Positions 1-6,858 of a DNA stretch of 9,623 nucleotides are shown here, piece after piece. The stretch comes from Cycloclasticus sp. (GTDB taxonomy: Bacteria > Pseudomonadota > Gammaproteobacteria > Methylococcales > Cycloclasticaceae): positions 1 to 9,623 of the forward strand of contig JAHRWG010000373.1 in assembly GCA_019090295.1 (NCBI GenBank), given 5' to 3'. A program made the translations under genes and the position numbers. Position 1 is the stretch's first letter; every line of letters begins with the position of its first letter. The notes below the pieces were generated by a model, which was not told where the DNA came from, did not search any database, and worked only from the letters and a program-made list of their open reading frames with translations.

Positions 1-20
1 CAGATGTGTATAAGAGACAG
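1..20 (+). other. Nextera/Tn5 adapter remnant, left end
   Basis: These 20 bases are the 19-bp Tn5 mosaic end (AGATGTGTATAAGAGACAG) preceded by a C. In the Nextera Read 1 transposase oligo the mosaic end follows ...GCGTC, so the leading C fits that oligo; the Read 2 oligo has a G there. This is library-preparation sequence, not phage DNA, and should be trimmed. The biological sequence starts at about base 21. Confidence 0.97.
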
Positions 21-39
21 GCAATTGAGTCATACTCAT
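21..39 (-). CDS. Possible start of the next late gene, truncated by contig edge
   Basis: On the minus strand the stop codon of the fibre-like gene is part of a TAATG, so an ATG begins at base 39. It reads Met-Ser-Met-Thr-Gln-Leu before the insert ends at base 21, with a second in-frame ATG at 33. The same one-base stop/start overlap occurs at two clearer junctions in this window, which is the main support. There is no strong Shine-Dalgarno sequence before it. Only about six codons are present, so nothing can be said about product or function. Confidence 0.35.
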
Positions 40-743
40 TATACGTACAGTGGGCTTGAAAGCATAGTTCTAACATACCAACCATTTACAACAACTGTGT
101 CTCCTGTAGAGTCACTTGAGATAGAAAACTTAGCAGGGTTGTTTAATACATCAGTTGAGCCAATATAAATACTGTACCAACGGGATACATTAACTGTCCC
201 AGGACTCTTAATATATGTTCGTTCAATATCTATAGAGAACGGGAATGAGCCACCAATAGCCATATCAAGTTTAAGATCAAAGTCTCCGTTGGCCCCACTG
301 TTAATTATATCTATATCAATTCTCATATCTACAGTATCCCCAAGTGACAAACCTGCACCAGACCAATCAAACCTCCCAGTTGTTGAGTTCCAAATCTCAT
401 TGTGTGTAGGTAACCTGTAAGACTCTTCTTGTTGTGCCCCAGCACTATCATTAGTAAGGTCATAGAATGTACCTGCTACTGTAAGTGCTATAGGAGCACC
501 TGTTGTAGTTGAGTCATTATGGTTTTCCCAGCCGTGGCTATGAGCTGTTTTAAATGATCCACCACCTGCTCCATCTGATACGAATACTTTATCAACTGCT
601 GCACCTGCTAGACCTGTAATGGTAGGTGTCCATGCACCCCCAGCAGCGCCATCTGATACATAAACGTTATTTGCTGACGCACCAAACACACCTTTAGGCT
701 CATGTAGTTCTGCGTCTGTAATATTCTTGTGTTCAATAGTCAT
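39..743 (-). CDS. Fibre-like virion protein (head or tail fibre), hypothetical
   Basis: This is a 234-residue protein, probably a virion surface or fibre component. The N-terminus contains HKNITDAELHEPKG (residues 5-18). To my recollection this resembles a short N-terminal signature of phage proteins encoded near capsid genes and sometimes annotated as head fibre. Two copies of a V(Y/F)VSDGA-GG motif follow at about residues 27-36 and 53-62, with small residues between them. From about residue 85 the sequence alternates hydrophobic and polar residues (MRIDIDIINSG, WYSIYIGSTD), as expected of a beta-sandwich. There is no signal peptide or membrane segment. The ATG at 743 has GGAGAG just upstream (748-753) and lies directly after a terminator, so its expression is probably lower than that of the capsid genes. 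The role is inferred from context and composition; a tail or adaptor protein is an alternative. Confidence 0.7.
   Translation of the reverse strand: MTIEHKNITDAELHEPKGVFGASANNVYVSDGAAGGAWTPTITGLAGAAVDKVFVSDGAGGGSFKTAHSHGWENHNDSTTTGAPIALTVAGTFYDLTNDSAGAQQEESYRLPTHNEIWNSTTGRFDWSGAGLSLGDTVDMRIDIDIINSGANGDFDLKLDMAIGGSFPFSIDIERTYIKSPGTVNVSRWYSIYIGSTDVLNNPAKFSISSDSTGDTVVVNGWYVRTMLSSPLYV
571..659 (-). repeat. Pair of short direct repeats in the fibre-like gene
   Basis: The 11-mer ccatctgatac occurs at 571-581 and 649-659 on the plus strand, 78 bp (26 codons) apart and in the same frame. It encodes part of the duplicated V(Y/F)VSDGA-GG motif. This fits an internal tandem duplication of a small structural unit in the N-terminal part of the protein. 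Confidence 0.6.
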
Positions 744-757
744 TTAACTCTCCAAAT

Positions 758-790
758 AAAAAAGGGAGGAAGGCGACAAGCCCACCTCCC
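758..790 (-). terminator. Rho-independent terminator after the capsid/decoration genes
   Basis: On the minus strand the arm GGGAGGTGGGC (790-780) is followed by a 5-nt loop (779-775), then GCCTTCCTCCC (774-764), then six T (763-758). The stem has nine Watson-Crick pairs, one G-U pair and one T-T mismatch. It sits 22 nt past the stop of the decoration gene and 15 nt before the start of the fibre-like gene. A GC-rich stem followed by a T run in otherwise AT-rich spacer is a classic intrinsic terminator. It is probably leaky, because a gene in the same direction follows with no obvious promoter in between. Confidence 0.88.
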
Positions 791-811
791 AATATATAGG
801 TTTATAGTTTC

Positions 812-1315
812 TTAAACTGACCAGTAACGGATAACTACCCGCATCTTACCAGTAGCACCATTAGTAGGAGTTGTACCACCCAGAGCTAGACCGATAGTCG
901 TAGCTGCTGCTAGTGGAGCTGCCCACGTACCTTGAAGTGCAGATGTCAGGTCATAAGCACCAAGTGCCTCACCCTGTGCTTCTGTCATATCAAAGCCGTT
1001 AGTACCCTCAGAGGTTTCAGTACCTACGTCAATAGTAGGAGTTGTACCACCTAAAATAAAGACTTCTGATACTTCAGCGAACACCTCTTGGATGATCGCT
1101 CCTGCTGGTAGTGTAGGTGCAATCAAAGGAAACGCTGCTGCGGTCATCATAGCCGCATCAATGTCTAGAGTAAGTTCTTTAAGGGAACCCTCTGTTTTGA
1201 TATTACCTTGTGTCTTGCCAGTAAAGAACTCGCCATAGTGTTGATTTACTTGCGTAGTAACGTTGCCACTGCCTGATGCAGAACCATCGCCAAATTTAGC
1301 TGCTTCGTAACCCAT
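812..1315 (-). CDS. Putative head decoration (capsid-stabilising) protein
   Basis: This 167-residue protein is encoded directly after the major capsid gene, the usual place for a capsid cement, decoration or head-fibre protein. I do not recognise a named family. The N-terminus (1-25) is rich in Gly, Ser and Asn and looks flexible. Residues 45-90 alternate hydrophobic and small residues. An LGGTTPT motif occurs twice (about 88-94 and 145-151). The C-terminus GKMRVVIRYWSV is strongly beta-like. No Cys, membrane segment or signal peptide is seen. Translation starts at ATG 1315 behind a strong AAGGAGGG (1323-1330) that overlaps the capsid stop codon, so high expression alongside capsid is expected. 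The gene is followed by a terminator. The decoration role is inferred from position, size and composition; a minor head protein is possible. Confidence 0.7.
   Translation of the reverse strand: MGYEAAKFGDGSASGSGNVTTQVNQHYGEFFTGKTQGNIKTEGSLKELTLDIDAAMMTAAAFPLIAPTLPAGAIIQEVFAEVSEVFILGGTTPTIDVGTETSEGTNGFDMTEAQGEALGAYDLTSALQGTWAAPLAAATTIGLALGGTTPTNGATGKMRVVIRYWSV
862..1051 (-). repeat. Exact 19-bp direct repeat within the decoration gene
   Basis: The 19-mer tagtaggagttgtaccacc occurs at 862-880 and again at 1033-1051, 171 bp (57 codons) apart and therefore in the same frame. It encodes the LGGTTPT motif in both places. Identity at the nucleotide level, not only the protein level, suggests a fairly recent duplication or gene conversion between two structural repeats. 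Confidence 0.8.
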
Positions 1316-1322
1316 CTATGTA

Positions 1323-1330
1323 CCCTCCTT
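1323..1330 (-). promoter_or_regulatory. Strong ribosome binding site of the decoration gene
   Basis: AAGGAGGG on the minus strand, ending 7 nt before the ATG at 1315 and overlapping the TAA of the capsid gene. It is much stronger than the leader of the capsid gene itself. Confidence 0.8.
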
Positions 1331-2270
1331 ATACCGTTGCCGTTGGTGATGTAACAATACATCCCAAAGAGTCAACACGTTGTACACCAAAGCCATAACG
1401 AGAACGAACTACAAATTCATCTCTTGCTAGGTCTTTGTTGCGTTCACCCTCAGTCTTGGGCAACCGTCTCCAAGCACCCATAAGGGGCTTACATTGGTCA
1501 TCCGCGATACACATAGCCATGTTATACACGCCTGTGATTGAGGTTGTGCCATCATTGGCTGCACCTTGGAATAGGCGGTTAGACGTAATCAGTGTCCAGC
1601 CGAACCATGAACCAAAGAAGTTCATTCCACGGGCCAAACCTTTTTCAAGGATGGCTGATGCAAATTGTGTAACATCATTAGTAATAGAAACTGACTTGTT
1701 CAAAGTAGCTTCAACTACACCGTCACAGATAAATACACGGCCCTCAGCAGGGACGTTGGCTTTATCAAATGCTAGACGCATATCAATCAAGTGTGTTAGG
1801 TCAAAGATGTTATTAGTTTCTGCTGATACTACGAAGTGTGGGAACCCGTTAATAGTTGCGGGGGCTGATGTTCCGAAGTATACAGATGCGGCTGTAGACA
1901 AGAAGTCTGTTTCATAACGCTCTTGCAATGCACGGGTCTGCTCTTGAGCATGTTGTGCTTGAAGAATGTCGATCTGATTACCGTCTTCACGTAGGTCATC
2001 AGTGATGTACCATGCGTTACCAACATATTCTGTAATGGTAAATGTGATTTCACCAGACTCGATTGGGTTATAAACCAGAGGAGTGTCTTCTGACGCCTCT
2101 TGTAGTGTTACTGAACCGACAGTTTTAATGTTCAGAGTAGAACCATGCATGAAGTCTTTAATGTCGCGCCAAAAAGTTGTGGGCAACAGACCATCGTGCA
2201 TATTCAACAGAACAAAATCTGAATACTGCTCGGCTTCAATAAATGCTTGGGTGTTAGTCGTTAATTGCAT
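1329..2270 (-). CDS. Major capsid protein
   Basis: This 313-residue protein is the likely shell subunit of the phage head (HK97-type fold expected). The length fits small podovirus and siphovirus capsids. N-terminal residues 1-60 lead into a beta-rich section (ITFTITEYVGNAWYITDD, 75-92) and a long helix around 98-127 (Q/E/A-rich, ending ERYETDFLSTAAS), resembling the spine-helix arrangement. Residues 167-184 read AFDKANVPAEGRVFICDG, a pattern common in phage capsids (helix, then 'VP..gR.' and a beta strand). The C-terminus RYGFGVQRVDSLGCIVTS also fits the family. It follows the scaffold gene with a 15-nt gap, and both genes are in the same frame separated by two in-frame TAA codons. The leader has only a weak AAGAAAG, which is odd for what should be the most abundant protein. 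The identification rests on motifs plus scaffold/decoration synteny. Confidence 0.88.
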   Translation of the reverse strand: MQLTTNTQAFIEAEQYSDFVLLNMHDGLLPTTFWRDIKDFMHGSTLNIKTVGSVTLQEASEDTPLVYNPIESGEITFTITEYVGNAWYITDDLREDGNQIDILQAQHAQEQTRALQERYETDFLSTAASVYFGTSAPATINGFPHFVVSAETNNIFDLTHLIDMRLAFDKANVPAEGRVFICDGVVEATLNKSVSITNDVTQFASAILEKGLARGMNFFGSWFGWTLITSNRLFQGAANDGTTSITGVYNMAMCIADDQCKPLMGAWRRLPKTEGERNKDLARDEFVVRSRYGFGVQRVDSLGCIVTSPTATV

Positions 2271-2285
2271 TTTATTTTAGCTTTC

Positions 2286-3041
2286 TTAAGTTTGCACATT
2301 GTTACGTGCGTGAACCCTCTTCTTAATATTACCCCAACCTGCTAACAGGTCTTCTTGGGAAGTACCAAGTGATACAAGTTTTCTGTCCCCTTCGACGGGT
2401 TCATCTCCCTTGTTAACAATAGTGGGCGACACATGTGACGATGTTACGCTCTGTGGTTTGGATGTACTCACACCATTAAATAGGTTAAGTACAAGATCGG
2501 GTTGTTCAGCAGACAAAGCTTTAAGAGCATCAACAGACATACCAGATTTCTTGGCAATGTCAATAACTACAGCGTTGGCTGAGTCACCAAACTTCTCTAC
2601 AAGTGCAGAGTTAACGTTTGCTAGGTTGAGTGCTTGTTGCGATGTTGCATCTTTCTGAGCCAATGCATCACTAATAATTTTAGCAACGGCTGTCTCATCC
2701 AATCCTGCTGGCACTTCTGCGGGTTTCGCATCAGGTTCAATCGGAGCTGGTTTGGAAAACTTATTAACGAAATCTTCTACGGTCTCTCTTCTCGCTAGTT
2801 CTTCACGCAGTTTTGTAATTTCAGCCTCTTTGTCTGCTTGTTCTGACTGGAGGGTTTTGATGTGTTGCTGTGAATGTCCTAGGGCATCAAGGGCCTTAGA
2901 TGTATCTTCGTATTTTTGTCTTCCTGTCTCGTCAACAATTCCTGCAAGCTGGTTGGCAAAAGGGTCTGCGACGGGTGGTGTAGGTTTTACACCGTCTTCT
3001 GTTTTAATTGGTTCTTGTTTAAATATGTCTTGGTCAGCCAT
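2286..3041 (-). CDS. Capsid scaffolding protein
   Basis: This 251-residue acidic, highly helical protein matches phage scaffolds, which direct procapsid assembly and then leave the head. The Pro-rich N-terminus (about 1-30) is followed by GRQKYEDTSKALDALGHSQQHI (40-61), a pattern typical of scaffolds. A charged coiled coil runs to about residue 93. A Pro/Ala linker (97-112) and more helices (115-188) follow, then a low-complexity Ser/Thr stretch. The C-terminus has a short basic helix (DLLAGWGNIKKRVHAR, 231-246), where scaffolds commonly contact coat protein. It lies immediately upstream of the major capsid gene. The ATG at 3041 is chosen because a TAA lies three codons upstream in frame. AAGGA is present, but about 13 nt away, which is longer than ideal. 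Confidence 0.88.
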   Translation of the reverse strand: MADQDIFKQEPIKTEDGVKPTPPVADPFANQLAGIVDETGRQKYEDTSKALDALGHSQQHIKTLQSEQADKEAEITKLREELARRETVEDFVNKFSKPAPIEPDAKPAEVPAGLDETAVAKIISDALAQKDATSQQALNLANVNSALVEKFGDSANAVVIDIAKKSGMSVDALKALSAEQPDLVLNLFNGVSTSKPQSVTSSHVSPTIVNKGDEPVEGDRKLVSLGTSQEDLLAGWGNIKKRVHARNNVQT

Positions 3042-3073
3042 AATTAATTATTTATCCTTCTATGTCCGATCTC

Positions 3074-3092
3074 TAATATAACAACTATATTA
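3074..3092 (-). repeat. 7-bp stem, 5-nt loop inverted repeat
   Basis: TAATATA (3074-3080) and TATATTA (3086-3092) are perfect inverted copies separated by ACAAC. The stem is entirely A/T, so it is too weak and lacks the T run needed for a terminator. It overlaps the TATAAT at 3089-3094. It could be an operator, a processing hairpin, or chance in AT-rich DNA. Confidence 0.5.
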
Positions 3093-3101
3093 TAAACCCA
3101 G

Positions 3102-3117
3102 ACTAATATTTATTAGT
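3102..3117 (-). repeat. 16-bp perfect palindrome-like dyad
   Basis: ACTAATA (3102-3108) and TATTAGT (3111-3117) are perfect inverted copies with a 2-nt centre. The centre is too short for a stable hairpin loop, so a DNA-level site for a dimeric protein is more plausible than an RNA structure. It lies where the -35 region of the TATAAT-containing candidate promoter would be. Confidence 0.45.
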
Positions 3118-3164
3118 GTTTCTAATTACATATACCTTAAAAGCAACCCATATGTCACTTTTTC

Positions 3165-3410
3165 TTATGAAATTAGTTTAAGTAACCTATCATTACACTT
3201 GATTTGTGCTAAACGATCTTGGTGTACTAATGCCCAATTGGGACAATTAAGTACTTCGTCCTTCATTAAAGAGTTTAACAGACCTTTGTTATTCTCTTCT
3301 AAAATCTTAGATAGTTGTCTACGAAAAAGTGTAGAGGCTTTAAAGGAGCCTTTTAAATCGTTTATCTCATCTTGGGTAAGACCTTTAAGTAGTTTTAGAT
3401 TTAAAGCCAC
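3165..3410 (-). CDS. Small hypothetical protein between portal and scaffold
   Basis: This 81-residue protein is of unknown function. It is predicted mostly helical, with Leu/Lys/Asn-rich sequence (residues 5-60), one Cys in LNCPNWALVHQD (53-64) and a second in IKCNDR. There is no membrane segment or signal peptide. The start is GTG at 3410, one base after the portal stop, chosen because a perfect AGGAGGT (3416-3422) sits 5 nt upstream. That strong site argues that this is a real translated gene and not a chance ORF. Small genes at this location in other phages can be head-assembly factors, but I see nothing that identifies this one. Confidence 0.78.
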   Translation of the reverse strand: MALNLKLLKGLTQDEINDLKGSFKASTLFRRQLSKILEENNKGLLNSLMKDEVLNCPNWALVHQDRLAQIKCNDRLLKLIS

Positions 3411-3411
3411 A

Positions 3412-5184
3412 CTATACCTCCTGTATATCTTCGTTTAGTTGTTCTTCACTAGTACCTTCAGCAACAATATTATCTTCTTGTGCTTGGTTAACTATTGATT
3501 GTGTATTTTGTTGTTCGTCAACAGCTATGTTAGGTACAAATATCCTGTAACCTTTAAGGTCAATAACATCTTCTACGAACCTAGCCAATGCAATACCAGA
3601 GGTATGAGGGGCTAATACTTGTGCCATAGGTGAAGCAAAGATACCTGTAAGGTTCTGAAGCTCTTGAGCCTGTTGAGCAAAGTGTCTTGCACCAACTGGT
3701 CTTAGGATACCATCAGCAGTAATATCTTCTTTCGTAATGTTCTTGAACTGTGCTACACCAATGTCGTTATCAATTATACGTATGACATCAGAGACATCTA
3801 AATGTCTGTGAGCAGTTTCTAACATGTCGTTAAGTACTTGTTCTAGGAACAGTTCGAACTGTATGATCTTCTCTTGGAAGATACGACCAGCAGCGTTCTG
3901 TAGAGCTTGTACCTCAAAGGCAGTTTTCTCACCAGCAGTACGGATACCCATAGCTTCTCTAGGGGCACCAGCATATAGTTCCATACGAGCCTCCAGTTCA
4001 GCAACTTCATCCTTAGCTGCAAACACACCAGACAAACTTCTTTCTAGTGTTGCAACATCACTGTCTTTACTGTCAATGTGTATCTCTGCTAGAGGTGCAT
4101 ACTCGAACTCCTCAACATCCCCAATAATCTTGGTAGGGGCCAGAACAGCTAGGTCAACAGCGTTAGCTTTCATATTCTCTAGGTGGTCTAGGCGGTATTG
4201 CATACCTACTAGGTTATCCAGAGGCCCCATAGCCCATAGGTTATCTGGGCGTAATCTCCAACCAACCATACGGATTTGGTCTTTACCATTGTATGTGTTG
4301 ATCTTCTCATTACGAATAAAGGTGGTTCTGTCAGCTACAGTAATCATTCTGTCTGTTTCTACTTCACCTGTCTCTGGGTTGTAAAAATCCCCATAGAACT
4401 CTAGTATTTCAATTGAGTTGCTATCATAGTATTCAAACAAACTACCGAAGCCATCCATTTGGTACTGTGAAGCTTTCTCCCAATCATCAATTCCTAGTCC
4501 ACTAAACCTGTTTTCAAACTCCATACGACGATCTAGAGCAGTTTGCCAGAAGGCTTGATCTGGGTGTGTCTGTACCATCTTGGTCACTTCACCAACAGTT
4601 TTGATACTACGTATAATCTTCCAAGTGTTCTCGAAAGCGGCTGCTGTAGGGTCAAACACAATATCATAGGCACTAATTCTGTTTGTCTTAGGGCCAATAA
4701 AATCTGTTACTCTCTCGTCGTCATTTACCTTATATCTTACTTCAAACGAAGGCATAGTGAAAGCTACACCCTTGTCTATATAGTCATATAGCAATCTAGA
4801 CACAGTGGTTCTGAACCCACCCTCCCTAGTCTTATTCTCCATGTATGATGTCATAGTCTTAGCCACATCAGCCTTAGCTGCGTCTTGTGAATGAGCTAAC
4901 CACGACAACCATTTGTCATTGGGGAATAGCGAACTAAGGTAATTCGAGTGGAGATTATCACGGATATTCGTAAGTTTGGGGATAGTCACAGTGTGTGTCC
5001 AATCCAAAGCTTGATTTGTAGTTGTAGTGGTGTCTGTAGCGAAGATATACTTATCCAGCTCAGCCCACTCAGCCCGTTTATCTGCCATGTTTTGTGAGTA
5101 CTTAGTCCAACTATTGACAACGAATGCTGCCGTTTCATCAGGGTTTAAAAAAGTTTTTAGGTTTAGAACCTTATCAGTAGGCAT
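3412..5184 (-). CDS. Portal (head-tail connector) protein
   Basis: At 590 residues this is in the size range of podovirus portal proteins, which form the dodecameric ring at the head vertex through which DNA is packaged and ejected. Recognisable stretches include LTNIRDNLHSNYLSSLFPND (71-90), the Pro/Trp-containing RLRPDNLWAMGPLDNLVGMQ (310-329), and GAPREAMGIRTAGEKTAFEV (406-425). The last is followed by a long helix (to about 460), as in portal stem/wing regions. The C-terminal 35 residues are rich in Gln, Glu and Asn and probably flexible. It directly follows large terminase: the ATG overlaps the terminase TAA by one base (TAATG), and its GGAGGA (5190-5195) lies inside the last terminase codons. 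The assignment rests on motif impression and terminase-portal-scaffold-capsid order, which together are strong. Confidence 0.87.
   Translation of the reverse strand: MPTDKVLNLKTFLNPDETAAFVVNSWTKYSQNMADKRAEWAELDKYIFATDTTTTTNQALDWTHTVTIPKLTNIRDNLHSNYLSSLFPNDKWLSWLAHSQDAAKADVAKTMTSYMENKTREGGFRTTVSRLLYDYIDKGVAFTMPSFEVRYKVNDDERVTDFIGPKTNRISAYDIVFDPTAAAFENTWKIIRSIKTVGEVTKMVQTHPDQAFWQTALDRRMEFENRFSGLGIDDWEKASQYQMDGFGSLFEYYDSNSIEILEFYGDFYNPETGEVETDRMITVADRTTFIRNEKINTYNGKDQIRMVGWRLRPDNLWAMGPLDNLVGMQYRLDHLENMKANAVDLAVLAPTKIIGDVEEFEYAPLAEIHIDSKDSDVATLERSLSGVFAAKDEVAELEARMELYAGAPREAMGIRTAGEKTAFEVQALQNAAGRIFQEKIIQFELFLEQVLNDMLETAHRHLDVSDVIRIIDNDIGVAQFKNITKEDITADGILRPVGARHFAQQAQELQNLTGIFASPMAQVLAPHTSGIALARFVEDVIDLKGYRIFVPNIAVDEQQNTQSIVNQAQEDNIVAEGTSEEQLNEDIQEV
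3416..3422 (-). promoter_or_regulatory. Perfect Shine-Dalgarno deciding a GTG start
   Basis: AGGAGGT on the minus strand lies within the last portal codons, 5 nt upstream of the GTG at 3410. It fixes the start of the 81-residue gene and shows that the gene is translated in its own right, not just by read-on from portal. Confidence 0.85.
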
Positions 5185-6848
5185 TAAATTCCTCCAAATC
5201 GGGATTGTAGTCTTGTTTTGTTTCTAGCCAGCATAGCCGCTATGGACTCTCCTGAGCTAACCTTTGGGGCGATAGCGATAGACACGGCACCAGCCAAACT
5301 ATCTTTAATATCGTCATGTTCTGGTCTTGCTAACACTAGCTCATCTTCTAGAACTTGTGTCCATCCACCTTCGAAGTGCCACACCTCATAGTTCTCGTAC
5401 CTGTAGTCAAGGACTGCGGCAATCCTTTCCTCTTTATTTCCCTCGACCCTAGAAGGTCTGTACTCTTCGATAGAAAGGCTTAAGCCCTCTCTCTTAACGT
5501 GATCTTTAATATCCCCTACGATAACAGCTTGGGCAACATTTACCTCTGCTTGTATCTTACGGAAGTTCCACTTAGAGTGAAGTTTCGCTATAGCCTTATA
5601 GTAGTCTATCGTTTTCCCAGACTTAAATCTATCAATGTCGAGGACGTATATATTACTGTCACTGTCTATGCCGATAACGACAATAGCAGTCCAGTCAGCA
5701 TGTCTACTTAAGGAGAACGCAAAGTCTACTGCTGCATATACGTTTAACTTTTTACCTTTATACTTCCACCTACTCCCATCTTTAATTAAAAACTTAGGGC
5801 TGTAGTATTGAAACTTATCACGACTAATTCTTTGAGACGTAGGGTCATTAGGATCATTGTAGTACTGTGCATAGTACTGAACCTTATCGGTGTACTCCGC
5901 ATAAATACGTGCTAAAATCTGTTTATCAAATCCAAAAGCTTTGCCATCAGACCTAACAACTCTTGGCCATAGAAACAAGCCGTCTTCTTCCACTTTAAAC
6001 TCTCTAACATCCCACACAAGGTCTTTACCAAGGTGTTCCCCTTTACTATCAAATCTCTCGTACACTAACTCTTTCCAGATTTTATATATGTCGGCTGGGT
6101 GGTATCTAGTACCACAAGCCAATGTAAACCCACCAGCATTACGAATAGATGTAAACTGTGATACCTTCTTAGATACACTTTCACGACCATCCTCTGTGTA
6201 GGCATTTTCTGGTACAACCAAGTCGTCTGCTGCAATAATGTCAGCATGCCAACCTGTAGTGTTTGTAGTTAATCCAGCAGCAGAAATGGTAGCATCTCTC
6301 ACACCCTCTAACTTACGTTGTGGGTGGTCTATGATGATACGTTTCTCTGACCACTTCTCCCTCTTACCTTTATCTGGCTGAAGGTATTCTGGGAAGTACT
6401 TCTGGAATACTGTACTGTCTAAGATGTTCTTAATATCATATAACTGTGTGATCGCCAAATCTGCTGTAGCCGATAGGTACAGTATGGTGATCTCTGGGTG
6501 ACGTGCTATGATCCAAGCACACCATGTAGCCAACATATGTGACTTAAGGTGGGCACGGGGTAACATAACAAGTTTATTAGAGGAGAGGTCTTGCCCCTCC
6601 CCAAATATATTATACTCTTGTAACCACTTGTAAAAGTCCTTGTGTATAGAACCATACATATAATTTGGGTTAACTAGTTTAGCAAACGTATACAAGTCGT
6701 CCAAAGCTGCTTGCCTTATTTCTTTTGCAATGTCAGGCATACCTATTAATTTCTCATAAGCCTCAAGTAACCATAGGTCTTCTTTATCGACATCAATTAC
6801 TTCGTACTTTTTGACATAATCTTCTGCTTCTTTGAGCCACTTATACAT
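5184..6848 (-). CDS. Terminase large subunit (packaging ATPase-nuclease)
   Basis: This 554-residue protein is the DNA-packaging motor and headful/terminal nuclease that docks on the portal. The N-terminal ATPase has a variant Walker A, PRAHLKS (97-103), a Walker B, ADIIAADDLV (202-211, acidic D208/D209), and a coupling motif, CGTRYH (245-250). The C-terminal RNase H-like nuclease shows AAVDFAFS with D375, IQAEVN with E435, and HDDIKDSLA with D512/D513/D516 as metal-ligand candidates. All expected catalytic elements are present and the length is normal, so it looks functional. The ATG at 6848 follows AAAGGAT (6854-6860), which overlaps the stop of the small membrane gene. The stop forms a TAATG with the portal start. 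No small terminase subunit is seen in the window. Confidence 0.96.
   Translation of the reverse strand: MYKWLKEAEDYVKKYEVIDVDKEDLWLLEAYEKLIGMPDIAKEIRQAALDDLYTFAKLVNPNYMYGSIHKDFYKWLQEYNIFGEGQDLSSNKLVMLPRAHLKSHMLATWCAWIIARHPEITILYLSATADLAITQLYDIKNILDSTVFQKYFPEYLQPDKGKREKWSEKRIIIDHPQRKLEGVRDATISAAGLTTNTTGWHADIIAADDLVVPENAYTEDGRESVSKKVSQFTSIRNAGGFTLACGTRYHPADIYKIWKELVYERFDSKGEHLGKDLVWDVREFKVEEDGLFLWPRVVRSDGKAFGFDKQILARIYAEYTDKVQYYAQYYNDPNDPTSQRISRDKFQYYSPKFLIKDGSRWKYKGKKLNVYAAVDFAFSLSRHADWTAIVVIGIDSDSNIYVLDIDRFKSGKTIDYYKAIAKLHSKWNFRKIQAEVNVAQAVIVGDIKDHVKREGLSLSIEEYRPSRVEGNKEERIAAVLDYRYENYEVWHFEGGWTQVLEDELVLARPEHDDIKDSLAGAVSIAIAPKVSSGESIAAMLARNKTRLQSRFGGI
5190..5195 (-). promoter_or_regulatory. 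Portal ribosome binding site inside the terminase gene
   Basis: GGAGGA on the minus strand, 5 nt before the portal ATG at 5184, encoded by the Gly-Gly codons at the extreme C-terminus of terminase. Together with the TAATG overlap it suggests coupled translation of the motor and its docking partner. Confidence 0.82.
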
Positions 6849-6858
6849 GTTTTATCCT

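Larger units (their letters stand above)
3042..3164 (-). promoter_or_regulatory. AT-rich intergenic region before scaffold, with dyads and a TATAAT
   Basis: This 123-nt gap is the longest non-coding stretch in the insert. It contains no convincing ORF. On the minus strand a perfect TATAAT lies at 3094-3089, but no good -35 hexamer sits 16-18 nt upstream, so a sigma-70 promoter is only possible. Two perfect dyads flank or overlap it: 3074-3092 and 3102-3117. The position before the scaffold and capsid genes would suit an extra late promoter, an operator or an RNA-processing site that raises head-protein mRNA. Confidence 0.4.

Noticed and set aside
1435..1917. Plus-strand open frame of 160 codons
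   Set aside because: It lies wholly antisense to the major capsid gene, has no domain features, and shows Ser/Arg/Ala-rich shadow composition.
1829..2053. Minus-strand 74-codon frame within the capsid gene
   Set aside because: It is in another frame of the capsid gene, with no ribosome binding site or conserved feature; it looks like a chance ORF.
3074..3117. Inverted repeats considered as a terminator after the 81-residue gene
   Set aside because: The stems are all or nearly all A/T and no T run follows on the minus strand; the second dyad has only a 2-nt centre.
3824..4384. Plus-strand open frame of 186 codons, the longest on that strand
   Set aside because: It is antisense to the portal gene, Ser/Arg/Leu-rich, with no recognisable motif; all real genes run the other way.
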